Source: Lentisphaerota bacterium
GTDB taxonomy: Bacteria > Verrucomicrobiota > Lentisphaeria > Oligosphaerales > JABHEG01
DNA length: 64,000 bases
NCBI GenBank assembly: GCA_018676675.1
Contig: JABHEG010000065.1
Span: 1 to 64,000, forward strand
Direction: 5' to 3'
Shown: positions 1-7,127 of the stretch, piece by piece
How positions within the stretch are numbered: position 1 is the stretch's first letter
How the letters are laid out: each line of letters starts with the position of its first letter
Program-made: the position numbers and the translations under genes
The notes under the pieces: model-generated
The model's input: only the letters and a program-made list of their open reading frames with translations
What the model was told of the DNA's origin: nothing
The model's database searches: none

Positions 1-105
1 CAGCGGGAGCAGCGTCTTCCTCAGCGGGAGCAGCGTCTTCCTCAGCGGGAGCAGCGTCTTCCTCAGCGGGAGCAGCGTCTTCCTCAGCGGGAGCAGCGTC
101 TTCCT
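1..105. repeat. Five tandem copies of a 21-bp unit inside rpsA
   Basis: The unit CAGCGGGAGCAGCGTCTTCC plus T occurs five times head to tail without a mismatch at 1-21, 22-42, 43-63, 64-84 and 85-105, and probably continues past the left edge. On the coding (minus) strand each copy encodes EEDAAPA, an acidic Pro/Ala-rich heptad forming the tail of ribosomal protein S1. The exact identity of copies suggests recent slippage or unequal recombination, so copy number may vary between strains. There are no spacers, so this is not a CRISPR. Confidence 0.95.
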
Positions 106-1855
106 CAGCCGACTCATCATCAATCCCCAACTGCGCCAGAGCGTCGTCGAAGATATTGCCGACGTCAACCAGCTCGTCGCCAGGTTTGAGCTGCGGAGTC
201 GGTACCGAACCGCCCTCGAAGTCTTCGGTGTACCCCTCTTCCTGTGCATCCTTTAGACTGAGCCCAATTCGCCGTTCGTCGGGATCAATCCGTACAACAC
301 GAGCCTGTACTTGGTCACCCACGTTCACCACGTCCTTCACACGGGCGACGCGGTCGTCGCTGAGTTGTGAAATGTGGATCAGTCCGTCAATACCGTCTTC
401 GAGTTCCACAAACGCACCAAAAGAGGCAAGCTTGGAAACGGTGCCCGTTACGAGCTCACCAACGTGGTAGCTATCCTCGATGCTGGCCCACGGATCGTCA
501 CTGAGCTGCCGCATACCGAGTGAAATGCGCTGCTGTGAGGGGTCGATGTCCAAGATGACGGCGTCGACTTCCTGCCCCTTCTCCAAGACCTCGCTGGGAT
601 GGTTTATCTTCCGCGTCCATGACATATCCGAAACATGAATCATGCCATCGATATCGTCTTGGATCTGCACGAAAGCCCCGTAAGAGGTCATGTTCCGGAC
701 CTTGCCCTTGATCTTCGTTCCTTTGGGGAACGTCTCGGCAATGACTTCCCAGGGATTCACCATCGTCTGACGCAGGCCGAGCGAAATCTTGCGCGCTTCC
801 TTCTGAACGTCAAGGACCATCGCCTCGACCTCGTCGCCAACCTTGAGTACATCGCTGGCGCGGTTGATCTTCTTTGTCCAAGACATTTCCGAGACGTGGA
901 TGAGGCCTTCGATGCCCTCCTCAAGCTCCACGAAGCCACCATAGGGCATGACATTGACGACTCGCCCCTGGACACGCGTACCAATGGGGTACTTCACATC
1001 GACCGTATCCCAGGGATTCCCCTCTTTCTGCTTGATCCCCAGGGAAACGCGCTGGCGTTCCCGGTCAACGTCCAGAACCATGACCTCAATCTCTTCACCG
1101 ACCTTCACCACTTCACTCGGGTGCGAGATCCGCCCCCACGACATATCGGTGATATGGAGGAGTCCATCCATGCCCTTCAGGTCAACAAATGCACCAAAGT
1201 CGGTGATGTTCTTCACCACGCCACGACGGATTTCGTTGGGTTTGAGAGTTTCCAAGAGCGCCTGGCGCTGTTCCGCTCGGGCTTCTTCCAGAATCTCGCG
1301 CCGGCTCAGAACAATGTTGCGCCGGCTGGCGTTGATCTTGAGGATACGGAAATCCTCCTCGCGACCAATGTAGTCTTCGAGATTTCGCACTGGCCCGATA
1401 TCAACTTGGGACCCCGGCAGGAACGCGTCCACACTCACGTCGACGATCAGGCCACCCTTCACACGGCTCTTGATCAGGCCGCGAATCGTCCCGCCTTCCT
1501 CGTAGTTCTCGACAATGCCGTCCCAGGCCTTTTTCACCTCGGCCTTGCGGACACTGACAACCGGCATGCTGTCTTCATCCTCGATCTGTTCGAGGAAGAC
1601 ATCCAGAACCTGCCCCGCCTCCACTTCCGCCCAACTCGAGAACTCTTCGCGCGGGACGAACCCTTCGGCCTTGTACCCGATATCGAGGAGCACCCCGCTA
1701 TCCCGCTTTTCAACCACCCGGCCCTGGATGATTGCTCCTTCAGCGAAGGACTCGTTGATGCTCTGCCCCAGCAACTCGTCCATGCTGGGCATGTCGCTCA
1801 AATCGACGTTCAAAGACGCGTCTGATTCTGTTTGTGTGGTTAATTCGACTGCCAT
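1..1855 (-). CDS. rpsA: 30S ribosomal protein S1, C-terminus cut by the window edge
   Basis: S1 binds mRNA on the 30S subunit and helps initiation. Translating the minus strand from the ATG at 1855 gives at least 618 codons, open to the left edge. Six S1 (OB-fold) repeats are visible: two divergent N-terminal ones (about residues 42-115 and 125-200), then four canonical ones with patterns such as GAFVDLKGMDGLLHITDMSW and GGFVELEEGIEGLIHVSEMSW. After repeat six the protein becomes acidic and ends in EEDAAPA heptads coded by a 21-bp tandem repeat. The gene is divergent from ispG, and a candidate promoter overlaps the ispG start. The true C-terminus lies outside the window. Confidence 0.96.
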   Translation of the reverse strand, partial: MAVELTTQTESDASLNVDLSDMPSMDELLGQSINESFAEGAIIQGRVVEKRDSGVLLDIGYKAEGFVPREEFSSWAEVEAGQVLDVFLEQIEDEDSMPVVSVRKAEVKKAWDGIVENYEEGGTIRGLIKSRVKGGLIVDVSVDAFLPGSQVDIGPVRNLEDYIGREEDFRILKINASRRNIVLSRREILEEARAEQRQALLETLKPNEIRRGVVKNITDFGAFVDLKGMDGLLHITDMSWGRISHPSEVVKVGEEIEVMVLDVDRERQRVSLGIKQKEGNPWDTVDVKYPIGTRVQGRVVNVMPYGGFVELEEGIEGLIHVSEMSWTKKINRASDVLKVGDEVEAMVLDVQKEARKISLGLRQTMVNPWEVIAETFPKGTKIKGKVRNMTSYGAFVQIQDDIDGMIHVSDMSWTRKINHPSEVLEKGQEVDAVILDIDPSQQRISLGMRQLSDDPWASIEDSYHVGELVTGTVSKLASFGAFVELEDGIDGLIHISQLSDDRVARVKDVVNVGDQVQARVVRIDPDERRIGLSLKDAQEEGYTEDFEGGSVPTPQLKPGDELVDVGNIFDDALAQLGIDDESAEEDAAPAEEDAAPAEEDAAPAEEDAAPAEEDAAPA

Positions 1856-1965
1856 GGTTTGCTTTCTTAGGTTCTCTACGACTTCCCGGGCTTCCTTTCT
1901 GGTGCCTGCGCGGCCATATTGGCTCGAACCGCAGACATCAGCAACTGATTCGGGACGAAACACAT

Positions 1966-1994
1966 AGTATCATCATCTTACAGACCAAATGCAA
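1966..1994 (-). promoter_or_regulatory. Candidate rpsA promoter
   Basis: Read on the minus strand, TTGCAT (1994-1989) is followed by 17 bp and GATACT (1971-1966), about 110 nt upstream of the rpsA ATG. The -35 box coincides with the start codon of divergent ispG, so the two genes would share regulatory space. The call is by similarity to sigma-70 spacing and to the stronger promoters at 5085 and 31363. Confidence 0.35.
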
Positions 1995-3176
1995 GCCTCA
2001 ATGAGCAAATTCACCGGAGTCCCTTCCCCCGTTCCTCTTCACGAACAGGCGACACCCCCGTCGCCTTGGCCCCGCCGCCTTTCAAGACGGGTCTATCTCC
2101 GGGAAACAGCGATTGGTGGGAACGCCCCGATCACCGTTCAGTCAATGACCACGACTCCCCCCCATGACGCACGAGGAACCTTGGAGCAGATTGCGGAACT
2201 TGCGTCGGCTGGCTGTGACATCGTCCGGGTCACTGTCCCCGATGCCCTCGCGGTGAACGCACTTGAGAAGATCGTGACGGAAAGCCCGATCCCAGTTGTT
2301 GCTGATATCCACTTCGAGTCACACCTTGCTCTGGATGCCATTCGAGTGGGGGCACACGGAATCCGGATCAATCCCGGCAACATCGGCACACCGGACGCGG
2401 TCAGGGAAATCGCGGCGCTCGCGGCTGAGAAGCACGTTGTTATACGCGTGGGGGTAAATTCAGGAAGCCTGGAGCCAGACCTCCTGGCAAGGTTCGGTGG
2501 GCCGACACCGGAAGCTATCGTGGTCAGCGCCAAACGGCACTGCCAGCTCCTGGAAGATGCTGGATGCGCCCGAATCAAGGTTAGCCTTAAGGCCTCTGAT
2601 GTCCGCACGACCGTAGCAGCTAACCGCCTGTTTGCAGCACAAACCGATTATCCCCTCCACCTGGGTGTAACCGAGGCTGGCAATGCCTGGCGGGGGAGCA
2701 TCAAATCAGCGATGGGAATCGGTTGCCTTCTGCTGGAAGGCATCGGTGACACGATACGCGTCAGTCTCACCGCCCCTCCTTCCGAGGAGGTCCGGGCCGC
2801 CTTACTGCTGCTCAGCGCAATCGGGCTCCGGACGGGTGGAGGTCCTGATGTCATATCCTGCCCCACTTGCGGCAGAACGAAGGTTGAACTCGCGCCTCTT
2901 GTCGAGGCGGTCGAGGCGGAACTCGCGCAACTCGCGAAGGCCGGAAACACCGTTCACTTGGAGCGTATCGCGGTGATGGGATGTGCCGTGAACGGCCCCG
3001 GAGAGGCAAGAGAGGCTGATCTCGGCATCGCGCTGGGGAAGAAGAGCGGCGTGCTTTTCAAGAAGGGAATTGTGGTTGGGAGTATACCGGAAGGTGAAAT
3101 CACCGAGCGGCTGATCCAGGAAATTCGGTCAGCTGCGGAGCCAGGCTCCGAACTCAAGGCCTCGCCAATCGCCTGA
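1989..3176 (+). CDS. ispG: 4-hydroxy-3-methylbut-2-en-1-yl diphosphate synthase (MEP pathway)
   Basis: IspG (GcpE) reductively opens ME-cPP to HMBPP in the non-mevalonate isoprenoid pathway using a [4Fe-4S] cluster. The 395-aa product has the TIM-barrel part (VQSMTTTPPHDARGTLEQI, VVADIHFESHLALDAI, GIRINPGNIG) and the C-terminal ferredoxin-like part with the cluster ligands in ISCPTCGRTK and VMGCAVNGPGEA. Length fits the two-domain bacterial form, not the longer plant/Chlamydia form. The start could be ATG 1989 or the in-frame ATG 2001 (MSKF). It is divergent from rpsA. Its 3' end overlaps the convergent kinase gene by 23 bp. Confidence 0.97.
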   Translation: MQASMSKFTGVPSPVPLHEQATPPSPWPRRLSRRVYLRETAIGGNAPITVQSMTTTPPHDARGTLEQIAELASAGCDIVRVTVPDALAVNALEKIVTESPIPVVADIHFESHLALDAIRVGAHGIRINPGNIGTPDAVREIAALAAEKHVVIRVGVNSGSLEPDLLARFGGPTPEAIVVSAKRHCQLLEDAGCARIKVSLKASDVRTTVAANRLFAAQTDYPLHLGVTEAGNAWRGSIKSAMGIGCLLLEGIGDTIRVSLTAPPSEEVRAALLLLSAIGLRTGGGPDVISCPTCGRTKVELAPLVEAVEAELAQLAKAGNTVHLERIAVMGCAVNGPGEAREADLGIALGKKSGVLFKKGIVVGSIPEGEITERLIQEIRSAAEPGSELKASPIA

Positions 3177-5013
3177 GGCCAGCGGCTGAACCATACGTTC
3201 TGGCCAGGTCCTCGTAGTGCCTGGCCTTGGCCGGCATCTCATACCAATCGCAGAGCGCGGCAAGTCGCACGCAGTCATCTCCCGCCTCACGGCGGTACGA
3301 ACTGGCAGACTTTCCCACGTGCATCTGCGCCCCTCGCTCCAGTCGCATTCGCATGTAGTAATCCAGGAAGGCCACGTACTGTTCGAGGGCAATGTCACTC
3401 CACTCTACCTTCTTCAGACCGACATCCGGCAGGCGAATGCCAAAAAAGGCCTCAGTGCAGTAGGCGACGCTCCCGCGCAAAACGCTACCATCGCGCATCC
3501 GAATACCAGCCCCTGCCTCGTCCTCGTAGGTAAACCGCTTCATCAGCTCCTGCAAGTACTCCTTGCAGGACCCAACCAGCTCTATCCTGGCCGCTTCTGA
3601 AGTGCGCACCTCGGTAGGCAAGTCGTTCAAGTAACTCTTCACAGCCGCTGTGGCGAGGGAGAAATCGAGATTGGCAGGCTTTGGCCTGACCCGACGCATC
3701 GAGTCACCCAGAGGAACGTAACTCCCACGCGCGCTTCCCTTTGCCTCGCCCGTTCCAGCGCTCAAGTGTGCAACCGGCTGGGCGCGTCCATCGGCCCCCT
3801 GTGCACCTCTCCGACTCTCGCCCTGCGCAACAGTCCCAGCCACGCCAACCAACTTCGAAACAACAGGGATGCGGCCGACTGTTCGCCTCCACGAGGGATT
3901 CCGACGGAGAATGCTCGGTACAAGGAGAAGAACTACGAGGAGCGATGTAAGAATGCCGACGTTGAGCCAGAAGTAGCTTCTCGGCCCCGGCCTCAAGGTC
4001 CGCACATCTCGCGGCCCGGCAGCGCGCGGGGCCGCACTCAGGCGATTCCGCAGGGCGACCTGCTGCTTGAGGGCCTTCTGGAACGTCTCCAGCGCACTCA
4101 CGATCTCCGCGTAAGCCTGCGGCCTCTCGGCCGGGTTGGGCGCCAGCAGGCGCAGCACATAGTCACTCAAGGCGCCGGGGATCTCAGGCCGGACCTCACT
4201 CGGGGCAGCCGGCAACACGCCCTTTGTGCGAGCCCAGGCAATCTCTCCGCTCCCATTCCCCTCAAACGGTGGACGTCCGGTCAACAGGTGGTAGACCGTT
4301 GCCCCGAGACTGTAGATATCTCCCCGGTAATCCTCCTTCCCTGTCAGCACGCGCTCGCAACTGACGTAATAAGGCGTTATCCAGGGGGCCTCAGCGTCGT
4401 CGGCTGCCACGGTATCCCCTCGAAGAGCTTCAGCGAGTCCGAAATCGCCGATACGAACGTTGCTGTCGGCATCCACCAGGATGTTCCCGGGCTTCACATC
4501 ATGGTGTATGATCCCGTGCCGGTGCGCGGCCTCGAGGCCCCGGGCTGTCTCCCCCGCGACTCGGATGGCTTCTCCCAACTCAAGCCCTCTCGGAGCCGAC
4601 TGCAGTGTCCGGTCAAGGGAAAGCCCGGCCATGTACTGCATCACCAGATAGGGCCGCCCTTCCGCTTCGCCACACGAGTAGATGGGCACCACGTTCGGGT
4701 GATTCACAGATGCCGCACTACGCGCCTCCTTGAGGAACATCTTCACTCGGCCAGGCCGAGAGGCAATCTGTTCGTCGAGCATCTTCACCGCGACTTCACG
4801 GTCCAAAGTCAAATCGAGGGCACGGTAGACCGAAGCCGTTCCTCCACTGCCAATCGGTTCTTCCAGCAGCAGATCCCCAAAGGGCCTGGGCACAATCACC
4901 TCGCCAGCACAAGCGGGGCAGTCGAGCTTGGTGAAGGGCTCCAGTCGCGTGACGTCCAGTTTCTGGCCGCAGCTCGGGCACACAATCTTCAGGACTGAGT
5001 CCTCATCCGGCAT
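3154..5013 (-). CDS. Membrane-anchored Ser/Thr protein kinase with N-terminal zinc ribbon
   Basis: This 619-aa Hanks-type kinase phosphorylates Ser/Thr on unknown targets. Residues 12-35 form a zinc ribbon (CPSCGQ...CPAC). The kinase domain spans about 45-310: glycine loop GSGGTASVYRAL, ATP-binding lysine in EVAVKML, catalytic loop IIHHDVKPGNILVD and metal motif GDFGLAE. The usual HRD is HHD, so the RD-type arginine is absent, but the catalytic Asp, Lys and Asn are kept and activity is expected. A hydrophobic helix follows near 345-368 (LNVGILTSLLVVLLLVPSIL). The last 240 residues have no recognised domain and would lie outside the membrane. The gene stands alone, convergent with ispG and divergent from tRNA-Glu. 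Confidence 0.9.
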   Translation of the reverse strand: MPDEDSVLKIVCPSCGQKLDVTRLEPFTKLDCPACAGEVIVPRPFGDLLLEEPIGSGGTASVYRALDLTLDREVAVKMLDEQIASRPGRVKMFLKEARSAASVNHPNVVPIYSCGEAEGRPYLVMQYMAGLSLDRTLQSAPRGLELGEAIRVAGETARGLEAAHRHGIIHHDVKPGNILVDADSNVRIGDFGLAEALRGDTVAADDAEAPWITPYYVSCERVLTGKEDYRGDIYSLGATVYHLLTGRPPFEGNGSGEIAWARTKGVLPAAPSEVRPEIPGALSDYVLRLLAPNPAERPQAYAEIVSALETFQKALKQQVALRNRLSAAPRAAGPRDVRTLRPGPRSYFWLNVGILTSLLVVLLLVPSILRRNPSWRRTVGRIPVVSKLVGVAGTVAQGESRRGAQGADGRAQPVAHLSAGTGEAKGSARGSYVPLGDSMRRVRPKPANLDFSLATAAVKSYLNDLPTEVRTSEAARIELVGSCKEYLQELMKRFTYEDEAGAGIRMRDGSVLRGSVAYCTEAFFGIRLPDVGLKKVEWSDIALEQYVAFLDYYMRMRLERGAQMHVGKSASSYRREAGDDCVRLAALCDWYEMPAKARHYEDLARTYGSAAGLRRLARP

Positions 5014-5084
5014 TCACATACTCCAATTGAGCCAGGAACCATCTTGTCGTTCCCGGGCCAGGGCAAAAAAGTGTATAACAGACC

Positions 5085-5113
5085 TTGCAGATTCGCAGGT
5101 TTCACAGTATAGT
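5085..5113 (+). promoter_or_regulatory. Promoter of tRNA-Glu
   Basis: TTGCAG (5085-5090), a 17-bp spacer and TATAGT (5108-5113) lie 40 bp before the mature tRNA 5' end. This is a near-ideal sigma-70 layout and explains the isolated tRNA gene. The same TTGCAN-17-TATAGT pattern recurs at 31363-31391. Confidence 0.75.
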
Positions 5114-5152
5114 AAATGCTCGTTAAATGACCTATGCATTCGGCCTCAATGC

Positions 5153-5228
<76 letters not shown>

Positions 5229-5584
5229 TTCCTTCCAGTTCGCCCTTTCCTCCCCTTCTCGTTCCCATAACGGATCAGTTTGGCCCAGTATTGGCCTCCG
5301 GCTCCGTGGCACTCCGTTCAGCGTCCTCGGTTCTTGAGTTGCCAGGGCTATTCCTCGACTCCCCACCCACAACCGCGGACAAGCGACGTCCTCAGAGGAT
5401 CCGCCCGCAGGACCGGGGACACCGCGGGGCAGATCACAGGTTGCGAGCGACACCGTGCTTCCCGTCCTTGCCGGTGGACAACAAAAAAGGCGCGATCTGA
5501 TTCAGACCACGCCTTCTAGAAACATGAGATTGCAGCGTCTCTCGCTGCACGTCGACCTGAGACAAGGCCTCAGTGTGCGCCAGT
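5229..5584. other. Intergenic region between tRNA-Glu and rplT
   Basis: These 356 bp contain no convincing gene; the small open frames lack ribosome binding sites and protein-like composition. The right part carries the minus-strand terminator of the rplT operon (5483-5515). Two further small hairpins lie closer to the rplT stop: GCAGCG/CGCTGC at about 5532-5548 and CTGAG/CTCAG at about 5559-5575. Nothing recognisable was seen in 5229-5480. Confidence 0.7.
5483..5515 (-). terminator. Rho-independent terminator of the infC/rpmI-rplT transcript
   Basis: On the minus strand AAGGCG (5515-5510) pairs with CGCCTT (5492-5487), with further pairing inside, and the stem runs into TTTTTT (5488-5483). 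It lies about 70 nt after the rplT stop codon, where the ribosomal protein operon should end. Confidence 0.7.
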
Positions 5585-5944
5585 TCACTTGGCTCGGGCT
5601 TCAGCAGCTGCCTCGAGGAGTTTCCCGAAGGCCTCTGAATCAGTTACAGCCAGATCAGCCAGCACCTTACGGTTCACCTCGATACCAGCCTTCTTCAGGC
5701 CATCGATAAATGTGCTGTAGTTGGTCCCAGCCGCCCGACAAGCAGCGTTGATGCGAACCGTCCAGAGCCGCCGGAAAGTCCGTTTCTTCTGCTTCCTGCC
5801 GACGAAGGCCATCGCCATCGCGCGATCCACGGCGCCATAGGCCTGCCGAATCAGCTTGCCGCGCGGCCCCTGGAAGCCACTTGCCTGTTTCAGGACGCGC
5901 TTGCGCCTGCGTCTCGAAGCAACAACATTTCGTACACGTGCCAT
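5585..5944 (-). CDS. rplT: 50S ribosomal protein L20
   Basis: L20 is an early 23S rRNA-binding assembly protein and in several bacteria represses its own operon. The 119-aa product is full length, starting [19 protein letters not shown] with the usual basic N-terminal helix and containing [18 protein letters not shown] and [20 protein letters not shown]. It follows rpmI by 89 bp in the conserved order infC-rpmI-rplT and is followed by a clear terminator. Confidence 0.98.
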   Translation of the reverse strand: MARVRNVVASRRRRKRVLKQASGFQGPRGKLIRQAYGAVDRAMAMAFVGRKQKKRTFRRLWTVRINAACRAAGTNYSTFIDGLKKAGIEVNRKVLADLAVTDSEAFGKLLEAAAEARAK

Positions 5945-6033
5945 CGTATCTTCGCTCCATCAGACCCAGTTGACCGTGCAAAGAAGCTGCTTCGGTCGCC
6001 GGGTATGCCGCTGTCAAACCGCGAACACGACTC

Positions 6034-6234
6034 CTACAGGCCGTAGGGCAGAGCAGCCTTCAGCCGCTTCACCTCAGTCGAACGCACTTCCGCGTCCTTC
6101 CCAAGGCGACGTTTCCGCTTGGCGCTCTTTTTCGTCAGAATGTGCCGACCGTTCGCACGATTGCGCCGGAATTTTCCCGTGCCGGTCTGCTTGAACCGCT
6201 TGGCTGCGGATTTACGTGTCTTCTGCTTGGGCAT
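6034..6234 (-). CDS. rpmI: 50S ribosomal protein L35
   Basis: The 66-aa basic protein begins [18 protein letters not shown] and contains [14 protein letters not shown], the signature of L35. An ATG directly upstream (6237) would add one Met; the MPK start fits the family. The leader has an inverted repeat (6239-6245 with 6285-6291) that covers the CGGGG run just before the start codon, and a terminator-like hairpin sits 65 nt upstream. The gene may therefore be controlled separately from infC, possibly by L20. Confidence 0.97.
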   Translation of the reverse strand: MPKQKTRKSAAKRFKQTGTGKFRRNRANGRHILTKKSAKRKRRLGKDAEVRSTEVKRLKAALPYGL

Positions 6235-6238
6235 CATC

Positions 6239-6291
6239 AACCCCGCTTGTGATTCGCGCTGCTTTTCTTGTACTCGATTACCGACGGGGTT
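6239..6291 (-). promoter_or_regulatory. Inverted repeat sequestering the rpmI translation start
   Basis: On the mRNA (minus strand) AACCCCG (6291-6285) is complementary to CGGGGTT (6245-6239). The second arm lies immediately before the rpmI ATG and contains its best purine-rich ribosome binding stretch, so pairing would hide the start. L20 of Gammaproteobacteria and Firmicutes represses rpmI-rplT through a long-range pairing in the leader. A similar role here is inference. Confidence 0.4.
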
Positions 6292-6298
6292 CGCCCGG

Positions 6299-6338
6299 AA
6301 AAAAAGGAAACAGCGACGCCAGTGCCAGTCGCTGTTTC
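6299..6338 (-). terminator. Terminator or attenuator between infC and rpmI
   Basis: On the minus strand a perfect 11-bp stem GAAACAGCGAC/GTCGCTGTTTC (arms 6338-6328 and 6317-6307) with a 10-nt loop is followed by C and then T7 (6305-6299). This is a textbook intrinsic terminator placed inside a normally cotranscribed operon. It either ends infC transcripts or acts as an attenuator that allows regulated readthrough into rpmI-rplT. Confidence 0.8.
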
Positions 6339-6407
6339 TGAGGTCCATGACCACAGTCCGGAATGTCAGTCCGTCTTGACTGCCGGGAATCCGGCAAGGT
6401 CGTCTAC

Positions 6408-6989
6408 TTACTTACGCACCTTCGGAGACAACATCATGGCAATCTGCCTTCCCGAACGCCGTGGTGGTGCATCAACTGCAGCATGCTCCTCAGCGTCGGC
6501 AATGACCCGCCGCATCAGTTGGTCACCGAGTTCCGTGTGGGCCATTTCGCGCCCACGGAAGAACATTGAAACTTTTACTTTAAACCCCTTCTGAAGGAAA
6601 GCAAACATGTGATTCAGCTTTGTCTGGTAGTCATGCTGGTCAATATTCGGGTGGAATTTGACCTCCTTGACCTTCTGCTGATGCTGCTTCTTCTTCGCTT
6701 CCCGCTGGCGCTTGCTCTGCTCGTACTGGTGCTTGCCGTAATCCATCATACGGCAGACAGGCGGGTCCGCTTTCGCTGACATCTCCACCAAATCCAGCCC
6801 TGCAGCCTGGGCCCGTATCAGCGCATCCTCATAGCTGACAAACCCCAACTGCTCGTTGTCATGGGAAATCAGTCTTACCTGTTTCCCTCTGTAGTAGCGA
6901 TCACCGGATCTGAGTTGCCGTGCGATGGCTCGGCCCTCCTTTTCTCTCCCGCGGTTGTTCAGAGCATGTGTGCCACACGACGGTCGCAC
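6408..6989 (-). CDS. infC: Translation initiation factor IF-3
   Basis: IF-3 keeps ribosomal subunits apart and proofreads the initiator codon. The N-terminal domain ([40 protein letters not shown]), the linker helix [20 protein letters not shown] and the C-terminal domain ([34 protein letters not shown]) are all present. The 193-aa frame opens with GTG at 6989. infC often uses non-AUG starts, so the exact start is uncertain; the conserved part begins around residue 30. A candidate promoter lies at 7099-7127, and a terminator separates the gene from rpmI. Confidence 0.95.
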   Translation of the reverse strand: MRPSCGTHALNNRGREKEGRAIARQLRSGDRYYRGKQVRLISHDNEQLGFVSYEDALIRAQAAGLDLVEMSAKADPPVCRMMDYGKHQYEQSKRQREAKKKQHQQKVKEVKFHPNIDQHDYQTKLNHMFAFLQKGFKVKVSMFFRGREMAHTELGDQLMRRVIADAEEHAAVDAPPRRSGRQIAMMLSPKVRK

Positions 6990-7098
6990 ACCTCAGCGTT
7001 GTGGGACGGCTCCAGAGCCTTGACCGGACTTCCAGACCAGACGCTGGTTCCCGTTCGCCGGGAAGCAGTAATGGCCTCCCGTCAAACACCACGGAAAC

Positions 7099-7127
7099 AG
7101 TCTAGCACGGGGGGCGGACTTTTTCAC
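7099..7127 (-). promoter_or_regulatory. Candidate infC promoter
   Basis: Minus-strand GTGAAA (7127-7122), a 17-bp spacer and TAGACT (7104-7099) lie about 110 nt upstream of the infC GTG and overlap the end of thrS. Both boxes match four of six consensus positions. It would let infC be expressed apart from thrS. Confidence 0.3.

Noticed and set aside
1..105. CRISPR array
   Set aside because: The repeats are contiguous without spacers and keep the rpsA reading frame; this is a coding tandem repeat.
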